Positions 22,601 to 39,401 of a stretch of 46,834 nucleotides of DNA are shown piece by piece. The notes beneath the pieces were generated by a model. That model saw nothing but the letters and a program-made list of their open reading frames with translations, was not told the DNA's origin and did no database searches. Location: positions 1-46,834 of the forward strand of contig NZ_CANTJS010000003.1 of NCBI RefSeq assembly GCF_947654275.1, read 5' to 3'. A program made the position numbers and the translations under genes. The stretch's first letter is position 1; each line of letters opens with the position of its first letter. This DNA is from an uncultured Oscillibacter sp. GTDB lineage: Bacteria > Bacillota > Clostridia > Oscillospirales > Oscillospiraceae.

Positions 22601-23266
22601 ATGAGACTGCAAAGCGCGATTTTTGATATGGACGGCACTCTGCTGGACTCCATGGGCATGTGGCGGAGTCTGGGAGGCAGGCTGGCCCGGAGCCACGGGG
22701 CGGAGCCCCCGCCGGAGCTGGATTTGAGGGTGGCGGCCCTGGGCCTGTGGGAGGGCACCGCCTACTGCAAGGAGGTCTGCGGCCTTCCCGGCACGGTGGA
22801 GGAGCTGGTGGCGGAGGTCTGGGACCAGATTGAGCATTTTTACCGCCATGAGGTGCGGCCCAAGCCCGGCGTGGTGGAATTCCTCTCCCTGCTGAAAATG
22901 GAAGGGGTCTGGATGTATATAGCCACCGCCACGGACAGGCCCCTGGCGGAGGCCGCCCTGCGCTGCGCCGGCATCGAGGACTATTTCCGGGGCATGATTA
23001 CCAGCCGGGAGGCGGGCCAGAGCAAGCGGGAGGGCCCGGAGATTTACGAGCGGGCTCTGCGGCGGCTGCGGTCCAACAAGAAGGACACCGTGGTGTTCGA
23101 GGACGCCATTCACGCCGTCCGCACCGCCAAGGCGGCGGGCTTCCGGGTGGCGGCGGTGTATGACCCCTCGGAGCCGGAGCAGGAGGAGGTCCGGCGGCTG
23201 TCGGATTATTACATAGAATCCTTCCTGGAGATGTTTCAGGCGGACGGCGGAGGGAGGCCCCTGTGA
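22601..23266 (+). CDS. HAD family hydrolase
   Basis: A 221-aa haloacid-dehalogenase superfamily phosphatase of the beta-phosphoglucomutase-like subgroup. Motif I is FDMDGTLLDS (about 8-17; nucleophile Asp9, acid/base Asp11), motif II is ATATD near 107-111, motif III the lysine in QSKREGPEIY near 144, and motif IV FEDAIHAVRTAKAAGF near 165-180. A helical cap domain lies between motifs I and II. The ATG is preceded by GGAAGCGAAGGG. Its stop overlaps the GNAT gene start (GTGA), so the two are translationally coupled. Substrate unknown; small phosphometabolites are typical. Confidence 0.9.
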   Translation: MRLQSAIFDMDGTLLDSMGMWRSLGGRLARSHGAEPPPELDLRVAALGLWEGTAYCKEVCGLPGTVEELVAEVWDQIEHFYRHEVRPKPGVVEFLSLLKMEGVWMYIATATDRPLAEAALRCAGIEDYFRGMITSREAGQSKREGPEIYERALRRLRSNKKDTVVFEDAIHAVRTAKAAGFRVAAVYDPSEPEQEEVRRLSDYYIESFLEMFQADGGGRPL

Positions 23267-23838
23267 TTCTGGAGACAGAACGGCTGATTCTCCGGGAGCT
23301 GACGCCGGCTGACTATCCGGCACTGTGCAGGATTTTGCAGGACGAAAAAGCCATGTACGCCTACGGAGGGGCGTTCAGCGGCGCGGAGGCCTGGGAATGG
23401 CTGGAACGGCAGACGGCCCGTTACCGGAAGTGGGGCTTCGGCCTGTGGGCGGCGGACCTGAAGGAGACCGGGGAGATGATTGGACAGTGCGGACTGACGA
23501 TGCAGCCCTGGAAGGGCCGGGAGGTGCTGGAAATTGGCTACCTGCTCCAGCGGACTCACTGGCATCGGGGCTACGCCCTGGAGGCCGCCGCGGCCTGCAA
23601 GCGGTACGCCTTCGAGACCCTGGACGCCGGGGAGGTCTGCTCCATCATCCGAGATACAAATACCGCCTCCCAAAAAGTGGCTGTCCGGCTGGGCATGACG
23701 GTCCGGGACAGCTGGGTCAAGCACTATCGGGGCATCGACATGCCCCATGACCGCTATGCGGTCCTCCGCCTGCCGGAAGACAGTGCGGACGCGGGGACGT
23801 TGGGAAAAACCGGCTCCTTGAAGCCTGCGGGGGACTGA
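23263..23838 (+). CDS. GNAT family N-acetyltransferase (RimJ/RimL type)
   Basis: The 191-aa product is a GCN5-related acetyltransferase of the RimJ/RimL-like group that acetylates protein N-termini or small amines with acetyl-CoA. It starts MILETERLILRELTPADYPA, a characteristic opening, followed by GQCGLTMQPWKGREVLEIGY and the acetyl-CoA loop QRTHWHRGYALEAAAACKRY (about 92-111) and NTASQKVAVRLGM (about 134-146). Translation starts at GTG overlapping the HAD gene stop by four bases. The final 20 residues have repeat-like composition and run into the repeat DNA that follows at 23860. Confidence 0.9.
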   Translation: MILETERLILRELTPADYPALCRILQDEKAMYAYGGAFSGAEAWEWLERQTARYRKWGFGLWAADLKETGEMIGQCGLTMQPWKGREVLEIGYLLQRTHWHRGYALEAAAACKRYAFETLDAGEVCSIIRDTNTASQKVAVRLGMTVRDSWVKHYRGIDMPHDRYAVLRLPEDSADAGTLGKTGSLKPAGD

Positions 23839-23859
23839 AAACGGGCCGGCCTGTGTAAA

Positions 23860-24031
23860 CCATCTGTAGGGGCCGGGCTCTGTCTTGGCCCCCGGGAACC
23901 GCCAAGTTCTGAATTTGTCTCCGGAATACATGGCCCGTCTGCCGGAAGCCCAGCACCATTGGGAGACGGGCGGGCGCAGAGGCCCGCCCCCTGTACCTTC
24001 TTCCGAATAAAATGCGCGTTTGGACACTCCC
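23860..24031 (+). repeat. Composite dispersed repeats with R2 copy D
   Basis: This 170-bp stretch contains a GTAGGGGCCGGGCTCTGTCT palindrome arm, an inverted GGGCGGGCGCAGAGGCCCGC unit and R2 copy D (AATAAAATGCGCGTTTGGAC ..., 24006-24031). R2 ends 26 nt (GGAC to TTG) upstream of the -35 box of the next gene. The stretch between the GNAT stop and 24048 has no gene. Confidence 0.75.
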
Positions 24032-24047
24032 CGCACCAAGAAAACCC

Positions 24048-24076
24048 TTGTAAAATTCTTCAAAATGGTGTATCAT
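24048..24076 (+). promoter_or_regulatory. Promoter of the 61-aa membrane peptide
   Basis: TTGTAA (24048-24053), a 17-bp spacer and TATCAT (24071-24076), about 45 bp upstream of the ATG. Confidence 0.7.
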
Positions 24077-24120
24077 AGTTTCTGCATGAACTCAAATATG
24101 AAAAACAGGAGGATCTTGCT

Positions 24121-24306
24121 ATGAGCAAAACCGCGAGTATGGTTATGAAGATCATCGGCGCCAGCCTGGCCTTCGCCGCTGTTGTCTGCCTGCTGATTGG
24201 CGGATGGCACGACCTGAGCGTGGGCTGCTGCGGCATGAGAAACCGTCTGCGCCAGAGATTCAGCTCTGAATATGACGATTACGCCGACGAGGAGCTGTAT
24301 GCCTGA
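24121..24306 (+). CDS. Small single-pass membrane protein
   Basis: A 61-aa protein with AGGAGG seven to eight bases before its ATG, its own promoter (24048-24076) and its own strong terminator (24321-24352), so it is a genuine monocistronic gene. Residues about 8-28 (VMKIIGASLAFAAVVCLLIG) form one transmembrane helix; it is followed by HDLSVGCCGMRNRLRQRF with adjacent cysteines and a basic patch, then an acidic, tyrosine-containing tail (EYDDYADEELYA). The tail could be cytoplasmic or external. I do not recognise the family. It lies 430 bp upstream of rpoB on the same strand. Confidence 0.8.
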   Translation: MSKTASMVMKIIGASLAFAAVVCLLIGGWHDLSVGCCGMRNRLRQRFSSEYDDYADEELYA

Positions 24307-24320
24307 AGCGGCGTGAGCGG

Positions 24321-24352
24321 AAAAGCCCCTGTCCGTCAGGACAGGGGCTTTT
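24321..24352. terminator. Strong hairpin terminator
   Basis: AAAAGCCCCTGTCC (24321-24334) and GGACAGGGGCTTTT (24339-24352) form a 14-bp perfect stem with loop GTCA. It insulates rpoB from the small membrane-protein gene and can act in both directions. Confidence 0.92.
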
Positions 24353-24492
24353 CGTCATAAATCGGGCCGTCCGGGAAGGAAACAAAAAAGCGGCCCTTCC
24401 GGTCTGGGCCGCGGGTCCGCCGGAAAAACCGGACGGCTGAAAAATTTAAATTTGTGGACGAAAATACAGGCAGAAATACGTGCAAAAAACCC

Positions 24493-24521
24493 TTGACATT
24501 CCTGGAATGCCATGGTAAAAT
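24493..24521 (+). promoter_or_regulatory. rpoB promoter
   Basis: Perfect TTGACA (24493-24498), a 17-bp spacer and TAAAAT (24516-24521). The predicted transcript has a leader of about 205 nt before rpoB. Confidence 0.88.
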
Positions 24522-24735
24522 AAACTGCTTATACAATCTGGAGGGATACCCTTCCACTTTTCATCCTGAGAACAGGATAGCACATTTCCCAGAAGAATGC
24601 AAGAGCGGGAAAGAGCATTTTTAACAACGGCGCCTGGCGTATCCTACTTGCGGACTCCCACTTTTTCGCCGCCGGCCGGCGGCCAGCTTTGCCCCCCGCC
24701 TGTCGGGACGGGGCGGAAGAAAGGTGAATGTGACG
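24522..24735 (+). other. Long 5' leader of rpoBC
   Basis: This roughly 205-nt untranslated leader holds a perfect 16-bp palindrome GCCGCCGGCCGGCGGC (24668-24683) and a CCGCC/GGCGG hairpin near 24697-24717 just before the rpoB ribosome site. A small frame from ATG 24597 runs into rpoB out of frame and lacks a ribosome site. Leader control of RNA polymerase expression is possible; nothing identifies the mechanism. Confidence 0.5.
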
Positions 24736-28638
<3,903 letters not shown>

Positions 28639-28730
28639 GCGCCTCTCCGCCCCGGCGAAGGCCGGGGCGGCAGGCGGCAAGCCAGAGTCCCAACGACAGA
28701 ATCCGGAGCATTGAAGGAGGAACGCGCACT

Positions 28731-32888
<4,158 letters not shown>

Positions 32889-32893
32889 AACCG

Positions 32894-32929
32894 AAAAACA
32901 GAGGTTCCGAAAGGAACCTCTGTTTTTTT
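32894..32929. terminator. rpoBC terminator
   Basis: AACAGAGGTTCC, loop GAAA, GGAACCTCTGTT followed by TTTTT: a canonical intrinsic terminator starting six bases after the rpoC stop. Confidence 0.96.
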
Positions 32930-33034
32930 GCGGGCTTAAACCGGAGGGTTTCCTTTTCCCTCTTGGGGGGAAAACGCCCATCTCTCTCTCCCCCCGCTGT
33001 GAATGGCGGGCCTGGGGCGGAGCTCTGCCGGGAA

Positions 33035-34552
33035 TTATCCCCTGAGAATATCCGTGTTCCGGTACTGGATGGCCTCAGCCAGATGGGCTGCGCCGATGTC
33101 CGCCTCCCCCTCCAGGTCAGCGATGGTCCGGGCCACCCGGAGGATGCGGTCGTGAGACCGGGCGGTGAGGCCCAGCCGCTGGAAGGCGTTTTTCATCAAA
33201 GCCTCCCCGGCGGCGTCCAGGGAGCAGAACGCCGCCATTTCGGAGGGGGGAATCTGGGCGTTGCAGGCCGCGGCGGAGTCCGACAGACGCCGGGACTGAA
33301 TGGCCCGGGCGGCGTCCACCCGGGCCTTGACCTCCGCTGAGGACTCCGGGGTATCCCGGCGGCGCATGGCCTCGTATTCCACGGAGGGGACGGTGACATG
33401 GAGATCAATGCGGTCCAGCAGGGGGCCGGAAATTTTCTCCACATACCGGGCCCGGTCCCGGTCAGAGCAGGTGCACTGGCGGTCCGGGTGGCCCCGCCAG
33501 CCGCAGCGGCAGGGATTCATGGCGCAGATCAGCTGGAACCGGGCGGGAAGCCGCAGGGTGCCCCCGGCCCGGGCCACGGTGACCTCTCCGTCCTCCAGGG
33601 GCTGGCGGAGGACCTCCAGCACGTCCCGGCGGAACTCCGGCAGCTCGTCCAGGAACAGGACGCCGTTGTGGGCCAGGGAGATCTCGCCGGGCCGCATGGC
33701 GGGGCCGCCTCCCGCCAGGGCGGAGGCGGAAGTGGAGTGATGGGGACTGCGGAAGGGCCGGCGGGTCAGCAGCGGGTGTCCGGGGTCCGTCAGACCTGCC
33801 ACGGACCACACGCCGGAGACGGCCAGGGCCTCCTCCCGGCTGAGGGCCGGCAGGATGGAGGGCAGGCGCTTGGCCAGCATGGATTTGCCTGCGCCGGGAG
33901 AGCCGATCATCAGCAGATTGTGTCCCCCGGCGGCGGCGATTTCCAATGCCCGTTTCACATTCTCCTGCCCCATGACGTCCCGCAGGTCCAAAAGTCCCGC
34001 CTCGTCCTCCTCCGGCGTCCACACCGGAGCGGGGGTCAGACGCTGTTCTCCCCGGAGATGGGCGGACAGAGAGACGACGTCCGGCACGCCGTAGACCGTC
34101 AGCCCCTGGGCAAGGCTGGCCTCGGCGGCGTTCTCCGCCGGGACGAAGAGGGTCCGGATGCCCGCCCGCTCCGCCGCCAGGGCCATGGGCAGGGCTCCGT
34201 TTACCCGGCGCAGGGCCCCGGTCAGGGACAGCTCCCCGATAAAGGCCGCGTCCTCCTCCGGGACGGGCAGGTCCCCGGCGGCGGCCAGCAGGCCCACGAA
34301 AATCGGCAGGTCGTAGAGCGTCCCTGCCTTCTTCTGCCCCGCCGGAGCCAGGTTCACCGTGATGCGGCTGACGGGGAATTTGGCCCCGGCGTTCTTCACC
34401 GCCGCCCGGACCCGCTCCCGGGCCTCCCGGACGGCGGCGTCGGGCAGGCCCACCACGTCGAAGGCGGGCAGGCCTCCGGACAAAAAGCACTCGGCGCTGA
34501 CGGCGTAGCCGGCCACGCCGTTTAAGCCAAGGGAACGCACGGTGACAACCAT
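33035..34552 (-). CDS. ComM/YifB family Mg-chelatase-like AAA+ ATPase
   Basis: The 505-aa product is a YifB/ComM-type protein; ComM of Vibrio and Haemophilus is a helicase promoting branch migration during natural transformation. The N-terminal ChlI-like domain starts SLGLNGVAGYAVSAECFLSG and includes VVGLPDAAVREARERVRAA. The AAA+ core has Walker A GSPGAGKSMLAKRLPSILP near 215-225 and Walker B GVLFLDELPEF near 295-305; FRSPHHSTS precedes it. A Cys-rich segment (NPCRCGWRGH, then CTCSD) near 345-365 and the C-terminal RLGLTARSHDRILRVARTIA complete the family layout. The ATG has a GGGAGG site and there is a promoter at 34603-34631. It lies convergent to rpoBC and alone. Confidence 0.93.
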   Translation of the reverse strand: MVVTVRSLGLNGVAGYAVSAECFLSGGLPAFDVVGLPDAAVREARERVRAAVKNAGAKFPVSRITVNLAPAGQKKAGTLYDLPIFVGLLAAAGDLPVPEEDAAFIGELSLTGALRRVNGALPMALAAERAGIRTLFVPAENAAEASLAQGLTVYGVPDVVSLSAHLRGEQRLTPAPVWTPEEDEAGLLDLRDVMGQENVKRALEIAAAGGHNLLMIGSPGAGKSMLAKRLPSILPALSREEALAVSGVWSVAGLTDPGHPLLTRRPFRSPHHSTSASALAGGGPAMRPGEISLAHNGVLFLDELPEFRRDVLEVLRQPLEDGEVTVARAGGTLRLPARFQLICAMNPCRCGWRGHPDRQCTCSDRDRARYVEKISGPLLDRIDLHVTVPSVEYEAMRRRDTPESSAEVKARVDAARAIQSRRLSDSAAACNAQIPPSEMAAFCSLDAAGEALMKNAFQRLGLTARSHDRILRVARTIADLEGEADIGAAHLAEAIQYRNTDILRG

Positions 34553-34602
34553 AATCGAAACCTCCCGCCTGCGGCCCGGGGCCGCTCTTTTCTGTATGAA
34601 GC

Positions 34603-34631
34603 ATTATACTACAAAGGGCGGAAAATGGAAA
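34603..34631 (-). promoter_or_regulatory. Promoter of the comM-like gene
   Basis: On the minus strand TTTCCA (34626-34631), 17 bp and perfect TATAAT (34603-34608), 50 bp upstream of the ATG. Confidence 0.7.
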
Positions 34632-34659
34632 GTGGAGAAATTGGGAGTGTCCTTTTCGG

Positions 34660-34781
34660 AGATTTTATGCAGGGGGCGGGCTCTGTCCCGTCCCCCGAAA
34701 GCATGGAGAGCCCGGAAGAACGGGAGGGGACAGAGCCCCTTCCCTACATGGCGTCCCTGTTATAAAATGCGTGAATGGACG
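34660..34781 (+). repeat. Composite dispersed repeats R1 and R2 copy C
   Basis: An R1 copy (34660-34722, matching 4264-4328) is followed by R2 copy C, TGTTATAAAATGCGTGAATG GAC at 34759-34780 with GCTCCC after it. R2 lies 25 nt (GGAC to TTG) upstream of the -35 box of the VOC gene and points toward it. Confidence 0.8.
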
Positions 34782-34801
34782 CTCCCGAGAGCAAAAGCCT
34801 C

Positions 34802-34831
34802 TTGAGTCCCGCGGGGCTCTTGTGATAGAAT
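34802..34831 (+). promoter_or_regulatory. Promoter of the VOC gene
   Basis: TTGAGT (34802-34807), an 18-bp spacer and TAGAAT (34826-34831) preceded by TGA, an extended -10 form. It is directly downstream of R2 copy C. Confidence 0.6.
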
Positions 34832-34866
34832 CCCGGCAGAATCATCTATGCAGGAGGGTATATGCC

Positions 34867-35250
34867 ATGAAGATCGAGCATGCCGCCATGTATGTGCAGG
34901 ACCTGGAGGCCGCGAAGGCGTTTTTCGTCAGGTATCTGGGAGCGGAGGCCGGCGCAGGGTACTACAACCCCACAACGGACTTCCGCTCCTGTTTTCTGTC
35001 CTTTGATGGAGGGGCGCGGCTGGAGCTGATGAGCCGCCCCGGAATGACGGATCGGGAGAAGGACCTGGCCCGCACGGGGTACATCCATCTCGCCTTTTCC
35101 GCCGGAGGCAGGGAGGCCGTGGACGCGCTGACGCGGCGGCTGAGAGAGGACGGATATGAGGTGCTCAGCGGCCCCCGCGTCACCGGAGACGGCTATTATG
35201 AGAGCTGCGTCATCGGAGTGGAGGGCAATCAGATTGAAATAACCGTCTGA
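34867..35250 (+). CDS. VOC (glyoxalase/bleomycin resistance/dioxygenase) family protein
   Basis: The 127-aa product has the vicinal-oxygen-chelate fold typical of glyoxalase I, fosfomycin and bleomycin resistance proteins. It starts MKIEHAAMYVQDLEAAKAFF with the first metal ligand His5, contains GYIHLAFSAGG near 76-86 (second His) and ends VIGVEGNQIEITV with the usual Glu ligand near 124. The substrate cannot be told from sequence. The ATG at 34867 has an AGGAGGG site; an earlier in-frame ATG (34771) lies before the promoter. Orientation and spacing suggest it is expressed together with the small ORF downstream. Confidence 0.88.
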   Translation: MKIEHAAMYVQDLEAAKAFFVRYLGAEAGAGYYNPTTDFRSCFLSFDGGARLELMSRPGMTDREKDLARTGYIHLAFSAGGREAVDALTRRLREDGYEVLSGPRVTGDGYYESCVIGVEGNQIEITV

Positions 35251-35305
35251 AAAGGGCCGGGTGTATGCCGGCGGCGTCCTGGAAGAGGCCGGAGGAGGAA
35301 TGAAC

Positions 35306-35458
35306 ATGCGCAAAGACTCAGAAGAAATCCGGTGGAGGTATGAGACCGGCGGCACGGAGGGGAGCGTGACCCTGTTCGGCGTCCGTATATTTGACTATTT
35401 CGCCGCCGGGGAGTTCAGCAGCTGCGTCTGGGGATTTTATGTGCCGGACGTTCCCTGA
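35306..35458 (+). CDS. Small hypothetical ORF
   Basis: A 50-residue frame starting MRKDSEEIRWRYETGG with GGAGGAGG about seven bases upstream of the ATG at 35306; ATG 35300 is the alternative. It lies 55 bp after the VOC gene on the same strand. The sequence has no recognisable motif, ends in a hydrophobic/aromatic stretch (FSSCVWGFYVPDVP), and could be a degraded gene tail or a genuine small protein. Support is the ribosome site only. Confidence 0.4.
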   Translation: MRKDSEEIRWRYETGGTEGSVTLFGVRIFDYFAAGEFSSCVWGFYVPDVP

Positions 35459-35515
35459 CGCTTCGGCCGTCAAGAATCCCCGGGAAAATTTGTGCAAAAA
35501 ATAACAAAGTGCCGG

Positions 35516-35544
35516 TTTACAGCAAAAAGATCTCGTGATATAAT
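35516..35544 (+). promoter_or_regulatory. Promoter of the pyruvate:ferredoxin oxidoreductase gene
   Basis: TTTACA (35516-35521), a 17-bp spacer and perfect TATAAT (35539-35544), 92 bp upstream of the ATG. The leader holds a GCCGCC/GGCGGC hairpin (35601-35615) shortly before the AGGAGGT ribosome site. Confidence 0.88.
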
Positions 35545-35636
35545 GACAGAGCATGGAGATTCGGCGGGGAGAGAGACCGGATTTCCTGTCTTGGAGAGAT
35601 GCCGCCTCAGGCGGCGAATTTACAGGAGGTAAGTTT

Positions 35637-38600
35637 ATGGCAAGAAAGTTCAAGTCCATGGACGGTAACAACGCGGCGGCATATGTCAGCTATGCGTTTA
35701 CCGAGGTGGCGGGGATCTATCCCATCACCCCGTCTTCCCCCATGGCGGACCTGGTGGATCAGTGGTCTGCCGCCGGTCAGAAAAACATTTTCGGCACCAC
35801 CGTGAAGGTGGTGGAGATGCAGTCTGAGGCGGGCGCCTCCGGCACCGTTCACGGCTCTCTGGCCGCCGGCGCGATGACCACCACCTACACCGCTTCCCAG
35901 GGCCTGCTGCTGATGATTCCCAACATGTACAAAATCGCCGGCGAGCTGCTGCCCTGCGTGTTCCATGTGTCCGCCCGGACCGTGTCCAGCCACGCGCTGA
36001 ACATCTTCGGCGACCACTCCGACGTCATGGCCTGCCGCCAGACCGGCTTCGCCATGCTGGCTGAGGGCAATGTGCAGGAGGTCATGGACCTCTCCCCCGT
36101 GGCCCATCTGGCCGCCATCGAGGGCCGCGTTCCCTTCGTGAACTTCTTCGACGGCTTCCGGACCTCTCACGAGATTCAGAAGGTGGCCGTGTGGGACTAT
36201 GACGATCTGAAAGAGATGTGCGACATGGAGGCCGTGGACGCCTTCCGCAAGCACGCCCTGAATCCTGAGCGGCCCAACATGCGGGGCTCTCACGAGAACG
36301 GCGACATCTTCTTCCAGCACCGCGAGGCCTGCAACCCCTACTACGACGCGCTGCCCGACGTGGTGGAGAAATACATGGCCAAAGTCAACGCCAAGTTGGG
36401 CACCGACTATCAGCTCTTCAACTACTACGGCGCCGCCGACGCCGAGCGGGTCATCATCGCCATGGGCTCCATCTGCGACGTGGCCGAGGAAGTCATCGAC
36501 TATATGAACGCTCACGGCGAGAAGGTCGGCCTCATCAAGGTCCGCCTGTACCGCCCCTGGAAGGCTGAGAAGCTCCTGGCGGCCATCCCCGCCACCTGCA
36601 AGAGCATTGCCGTTCTGGACCGCACCAAGGAGCCCGGCTCCCTGGGCGAGCCTCTGTATATGGACGTGGTCAGCTCTCTGGCCAACGCCGGCAGAACCGA
36701 CATCAAGGTGATCGGCGGCCGCTACGGTCTGGGCAGCAAGGATACCCCGCCCGCCAGCGTCTTCGCCGTCTATGAGGAGCTCACCAAGGCCGAGCCCAAG
36801 CGCCAGTTTACCATTGGCATCGTGGACGACGTCACCAACCTGTCCCTCGAGGAGAAGCCCGCCCCCAACACCGCCGCAGAGGGCACCATCGAGTGCAAGT
36901 TCTGGGGTCTGGGCGGCGACGGAACCGTGGGCGCCAACAAAAACTCCATTAAAATTATCGGTGACCACACCGACAAATATGTCCAGGCGTACTTCCAGTA
37001 CGACTCCAAGAAGACCGGCGGCGTTACCGTCAGTCACCTGCGCTTCGGCGACAAGGCCATCCGGTCCCCCTATTATATCAACAAGGCCGACTTCGTGGCC
37101 TGCCATGTGCCCGCCTATATCGTCAAGGCCTTCCCCATGGTTCGGGACGTGAAGGACGGCGGCACCTTCCTCATCAACTGCCAGTGGACCGATGAAGAGG
37201 TCAACAAGCACATGCCCGCCGTGGCGAAACGCTATATTGCCGCCCACAATATCCAGGTCTATACCATCAACGCCATTGACCTGGCCCGGGAAATCGGCAT
37301 GGGCAAGCGGACCAACACCATCCTCCAGTCTGCGTTCTTCTCCCTGGCCAAGGTGATGCCTGAGGCCGAGGCCATCCAGTATATGAAGGACGCCGCTACC
37401 CACTCCTACCTGAAAAAGGGACAGGACGTGGTGGATATGAACCACAAGGCCATTGACGCCGGCGCTACCGCCTACAAAAAGTTCGAGGTTCCCGCCGACT
37501 GGGCCGATGCCCAGGACGCCCCCGACACCACCGTCCTCACCGGCCGTCCCGAGCTGGTGGAGCAGGTCAAGACCATTCTGAATCCCGTGGGCAAGATGGA
37601 CGGCGACAGCCTCCCCGTCTCCGCCTTCGTCAAGCACGTGGACGGTCAGTTCCAGCTGGGCGCTGCCGCCTATGAGAAGCGGGGCGTGGCGGTGTCCGTT
37701 CCCACCTGGATGCCCGAGAACTGCATCCAGTGCAACCAGTGCGCCTATGTCTGCCCCCATGCCACCATCCGTCCCTACGCCATGACGGAGGAGGAAGCCG
37801 CCAAGCTTCCCGCCGCCGCCAAGGTTGTCGACAAGACCGGCAAGGGCAAGGGCTATAAGTTCACCATCGCCGTGTCTCCTCTGGACTGCATGGGCTGCGG
37901 CGTCTGCGTGGGCGTCTGCCCGGGCAAGAAGGGCGAAAAAGCCCTGAAGATGGCTCCCCAGGAGCAGGAGTCCGCTCAGCAGGAGGTCTTCAACTACTGT
38001 GTGGCCGAGGTCACCGAGAAGAAGGACCTCCAGGACAACACGGTGCCCGGCAGCCAGTTCCACAAGCCTCTGCTGGAATTCTCCGGCTCCTGCGCCGGCT
38101 GCGCCGAGACCAGCTATGCCCGTCTCGTTACCCAGCTCTTCGGTGACCGGATGTATATTTCCAACGCTACCGGCTGCTCCTCCATCTGGGGCGGTCCTGC
38201 GGCCACCTCTCCCTACTGCACCAACGCGGAAGGCCACGGCCCCGCCTGGTCCAACTCCCTGTTCGAGGACAACGCCGAGCACGGCCTGGGTATGTATCTG
38301 GGTCAGAAGGCCATCCGGGACCGTCTGGCGGACCTGACGAAGCAGCTCATTGCGGTGCCTCACGCCTATCAGGGACTGAAGGACGCCGCTCAGAAGTGGC
38401 TGGATACCATGGAAGACGGCAAGGCCAACGCCGAGGCAACCCGCGAGTATGTGAAGCTCCTGGAAGAGAGCGTCATGACCGTGGACGATATCGTTGCCTT
38501 CACCGGCAGCCCCGAGGCCGCCAAGGTCTTCGGCGACCAGCTGCCCAAGTTCCAGGCTCACGCCAAGGAGCTGAAGGACAGCGGCGCGAAGTACTGCGAC

Positions 38601-39305
38601 TGCGACGCCTGCAAGCTCTGCCTGGAGATTTTGAAGGATAAGGAATACCTGTCCAAGAAGTCCCTGTGGATCTTCGGCGGCGACGGCTGGGCCTATGACA
38701 TCGGCTTCGGCGGTGTGGACCATGTCCTTGCCTCCGGCAATGATGTGAACATCTTCGTGTTCGACACCGAGGTCTATTCCAACACCGGCGGCCAGGCCTC
38801 CAAGTCCTCCAACATCGGCCAGGTGGCTCAGTTTGCCGCCGCCGGCAAGGAGATCAAGAAGAAGTCCCTGGCGGAAATCGCCATGAGCTACGGCTATGTG
38901 TACGTCGCTCAGATCGCCATGGGCGCCAATCCCGCCCAGACCCTCAAGGCCATTCAGGAGGCCGAGGCCTATCCCGGCCCGTCCCTGATCATCGCCTACT
39001 CCCCCTGCGAGATGCACAGCATCAAGGGCGGCATGATGAACTGCCAGGCCGAAATGAAGAAGGCCGTGGAGTGCGGCTACTGGAACCTGTTCCGCTTCAA
39101 CCCGGCTGCCGAGGGCGCCAAGTTCACCCTGGATTCCAAGGAGCCCGCAGGCGGATATCAGGAGTTCCTGATGAACGAGGCCCGCTACAGCCGCCTGACC
39201 CGCGAGTTCCCCGACCGGGCCAGCGAGCTGTTCCAGCGCAACGAGAAGGCGGCTATGGACCGCTATCAGCACCTGCTGAAGCTCAAGGAGCTGTACGCCG
39301 ACTGA
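35637..39305 (+). CDS. nifJ: Pyruvate:ferredoxin (flavodoxin) oxidoreductase
   Basis: The 1222-aa single-chain PFOR oxidises pyruvate with CoA to acetyl-CoA and CO2, reducing ferredoxin; it is the main pyruvate-cleaving enzyme of this kind of anaerobe. All domains are present in order: EVAGIYPITPSSPMADLVDQ near 20-39, domain II, the gamma-like domain with FWGLGGDGTVGANKNSIKII near 422-441, two [4Fe-4S] motifs (CIQCNQCAYVCPHA near 695 and CMGCGVCVGVCPG near 751), and the ThDP domain with GSCAGCAETSYARL near 818 and GDGWAYDIGFGG near 1014 followed by NTGGQASKSS. C-terminal Cys1067-region residues for the proximal cluster are within SPCEMHS. The ATG at 35637 has a strong AGGAGGT. The gene is monocistronic with its own promoter and terminator. 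Confidence 0.97.
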   Translation: MARKFKSMDGNNAAAYVSYAFTEVAGIYPITPSSPMADLVDQWSAAGQKNIFGTTVKVVEMQSEAGASGTVHGSLAAGAMTTTYTASQGLLLMIPNMYKIAGELLPCVFHVSARTVSSHALNIFGDHSDVMACRQTGFAMLAEGNVQEVMDLSPVAHLAAIEGRVPFVNFFDGFRTSHEIQKVAVWDYDDLKEMCDMEAVDAFRKHALNPERPNMRGSHENGDIFFQHREACNPYYDALPDVVEKYMAKVNAKLGTDYQLFNYYGAADAERVIIAMGSICDVAEEVIDYMNAHGEKVGLIKVRLYRPWKAEKLLAAIPATCKSIAVLDRTKEPGSLGEPLYMDVVSSLANAGRTDIKVIGGRYGLGSKDTPPASVFAVYEELTKAEPKRQFTIGIVDDVTNLSLEEKPAPNTAAEGTIECKFWGLGGDGTVGANKNSIKIIGDHTDKYVQAYFQYDSKKTGGVTVSHLRFGDKAIRSPYYINKADFVACHVPAYIVKAFPMVRDVKDGGTFLINCQWTDEEVNKHMPAVAKRYIAAHNIQVYTINAIDLAREIGMGKRTNTILQSAFFSLAKVMPEAEAIQYMKDAATHSYLKKGQDVVDMNHKAIDAGATAYKKFEVPADWADAQDAPDTTVLTGRPELVEQVKTILNPVGKMDGDSLPVSAFVKHVDGQFQLGAAAYEKRGVAVSVPTWMPENCIQCNQCAYVCPHATIRPYAMTEEEAAKLPAAAKVVDKTGKGKGYKFTIAVSPLDCMGCGVCVGVCPGKKGEKALKMAPQEQESAQQEVFNYCVAEVTEKKDLQDNTVPGSQFHKPLLEFSGSCAGCAETSYARLVTQLFGDRMYISNATGCSSIWGGPAATSPYCTNAEGHGPAWSNSLFEDNAEHGLGMYLGQKAIRDRLADLTKQLIAVPHAYQGLKDAAQKWLDTMEDGKANAEATREYVKLLEESVMTVDDIVAFTGSPEAAKVFGDQLPKFQAHAKELKDSGAKYCDCDACKLCLEILKDKEYLSKKSLWIFGGDGWAYDIGFGGVDHVLASGNDVNIFVFDTEVYSNTGGQASKSSNIGQVAQFAAAGKEIKKKSLAEIAMSYGYVYVAQIAMGANPAQTLKAIQEAEAYPGPSLIIAYSPCEMHSIKGGMMNCQAEMKKAVECGYWNLFRFNPAAEGAKFTLDSKEPAGGYQEFLMNEARYSRLTREFPDRASELFQRNEKAAMDRYQHLLKLKELYAD

Positions 39306-39401
39306 GGCGCTGCAAAGTCCGCTCCGTTTCCTGTGAACAGCTTCACCCCTGCGGGCGGCGAAGGCCGGAGCGCAGGAGCGCAGAAAGATTCTGAATGAAA
39401 G

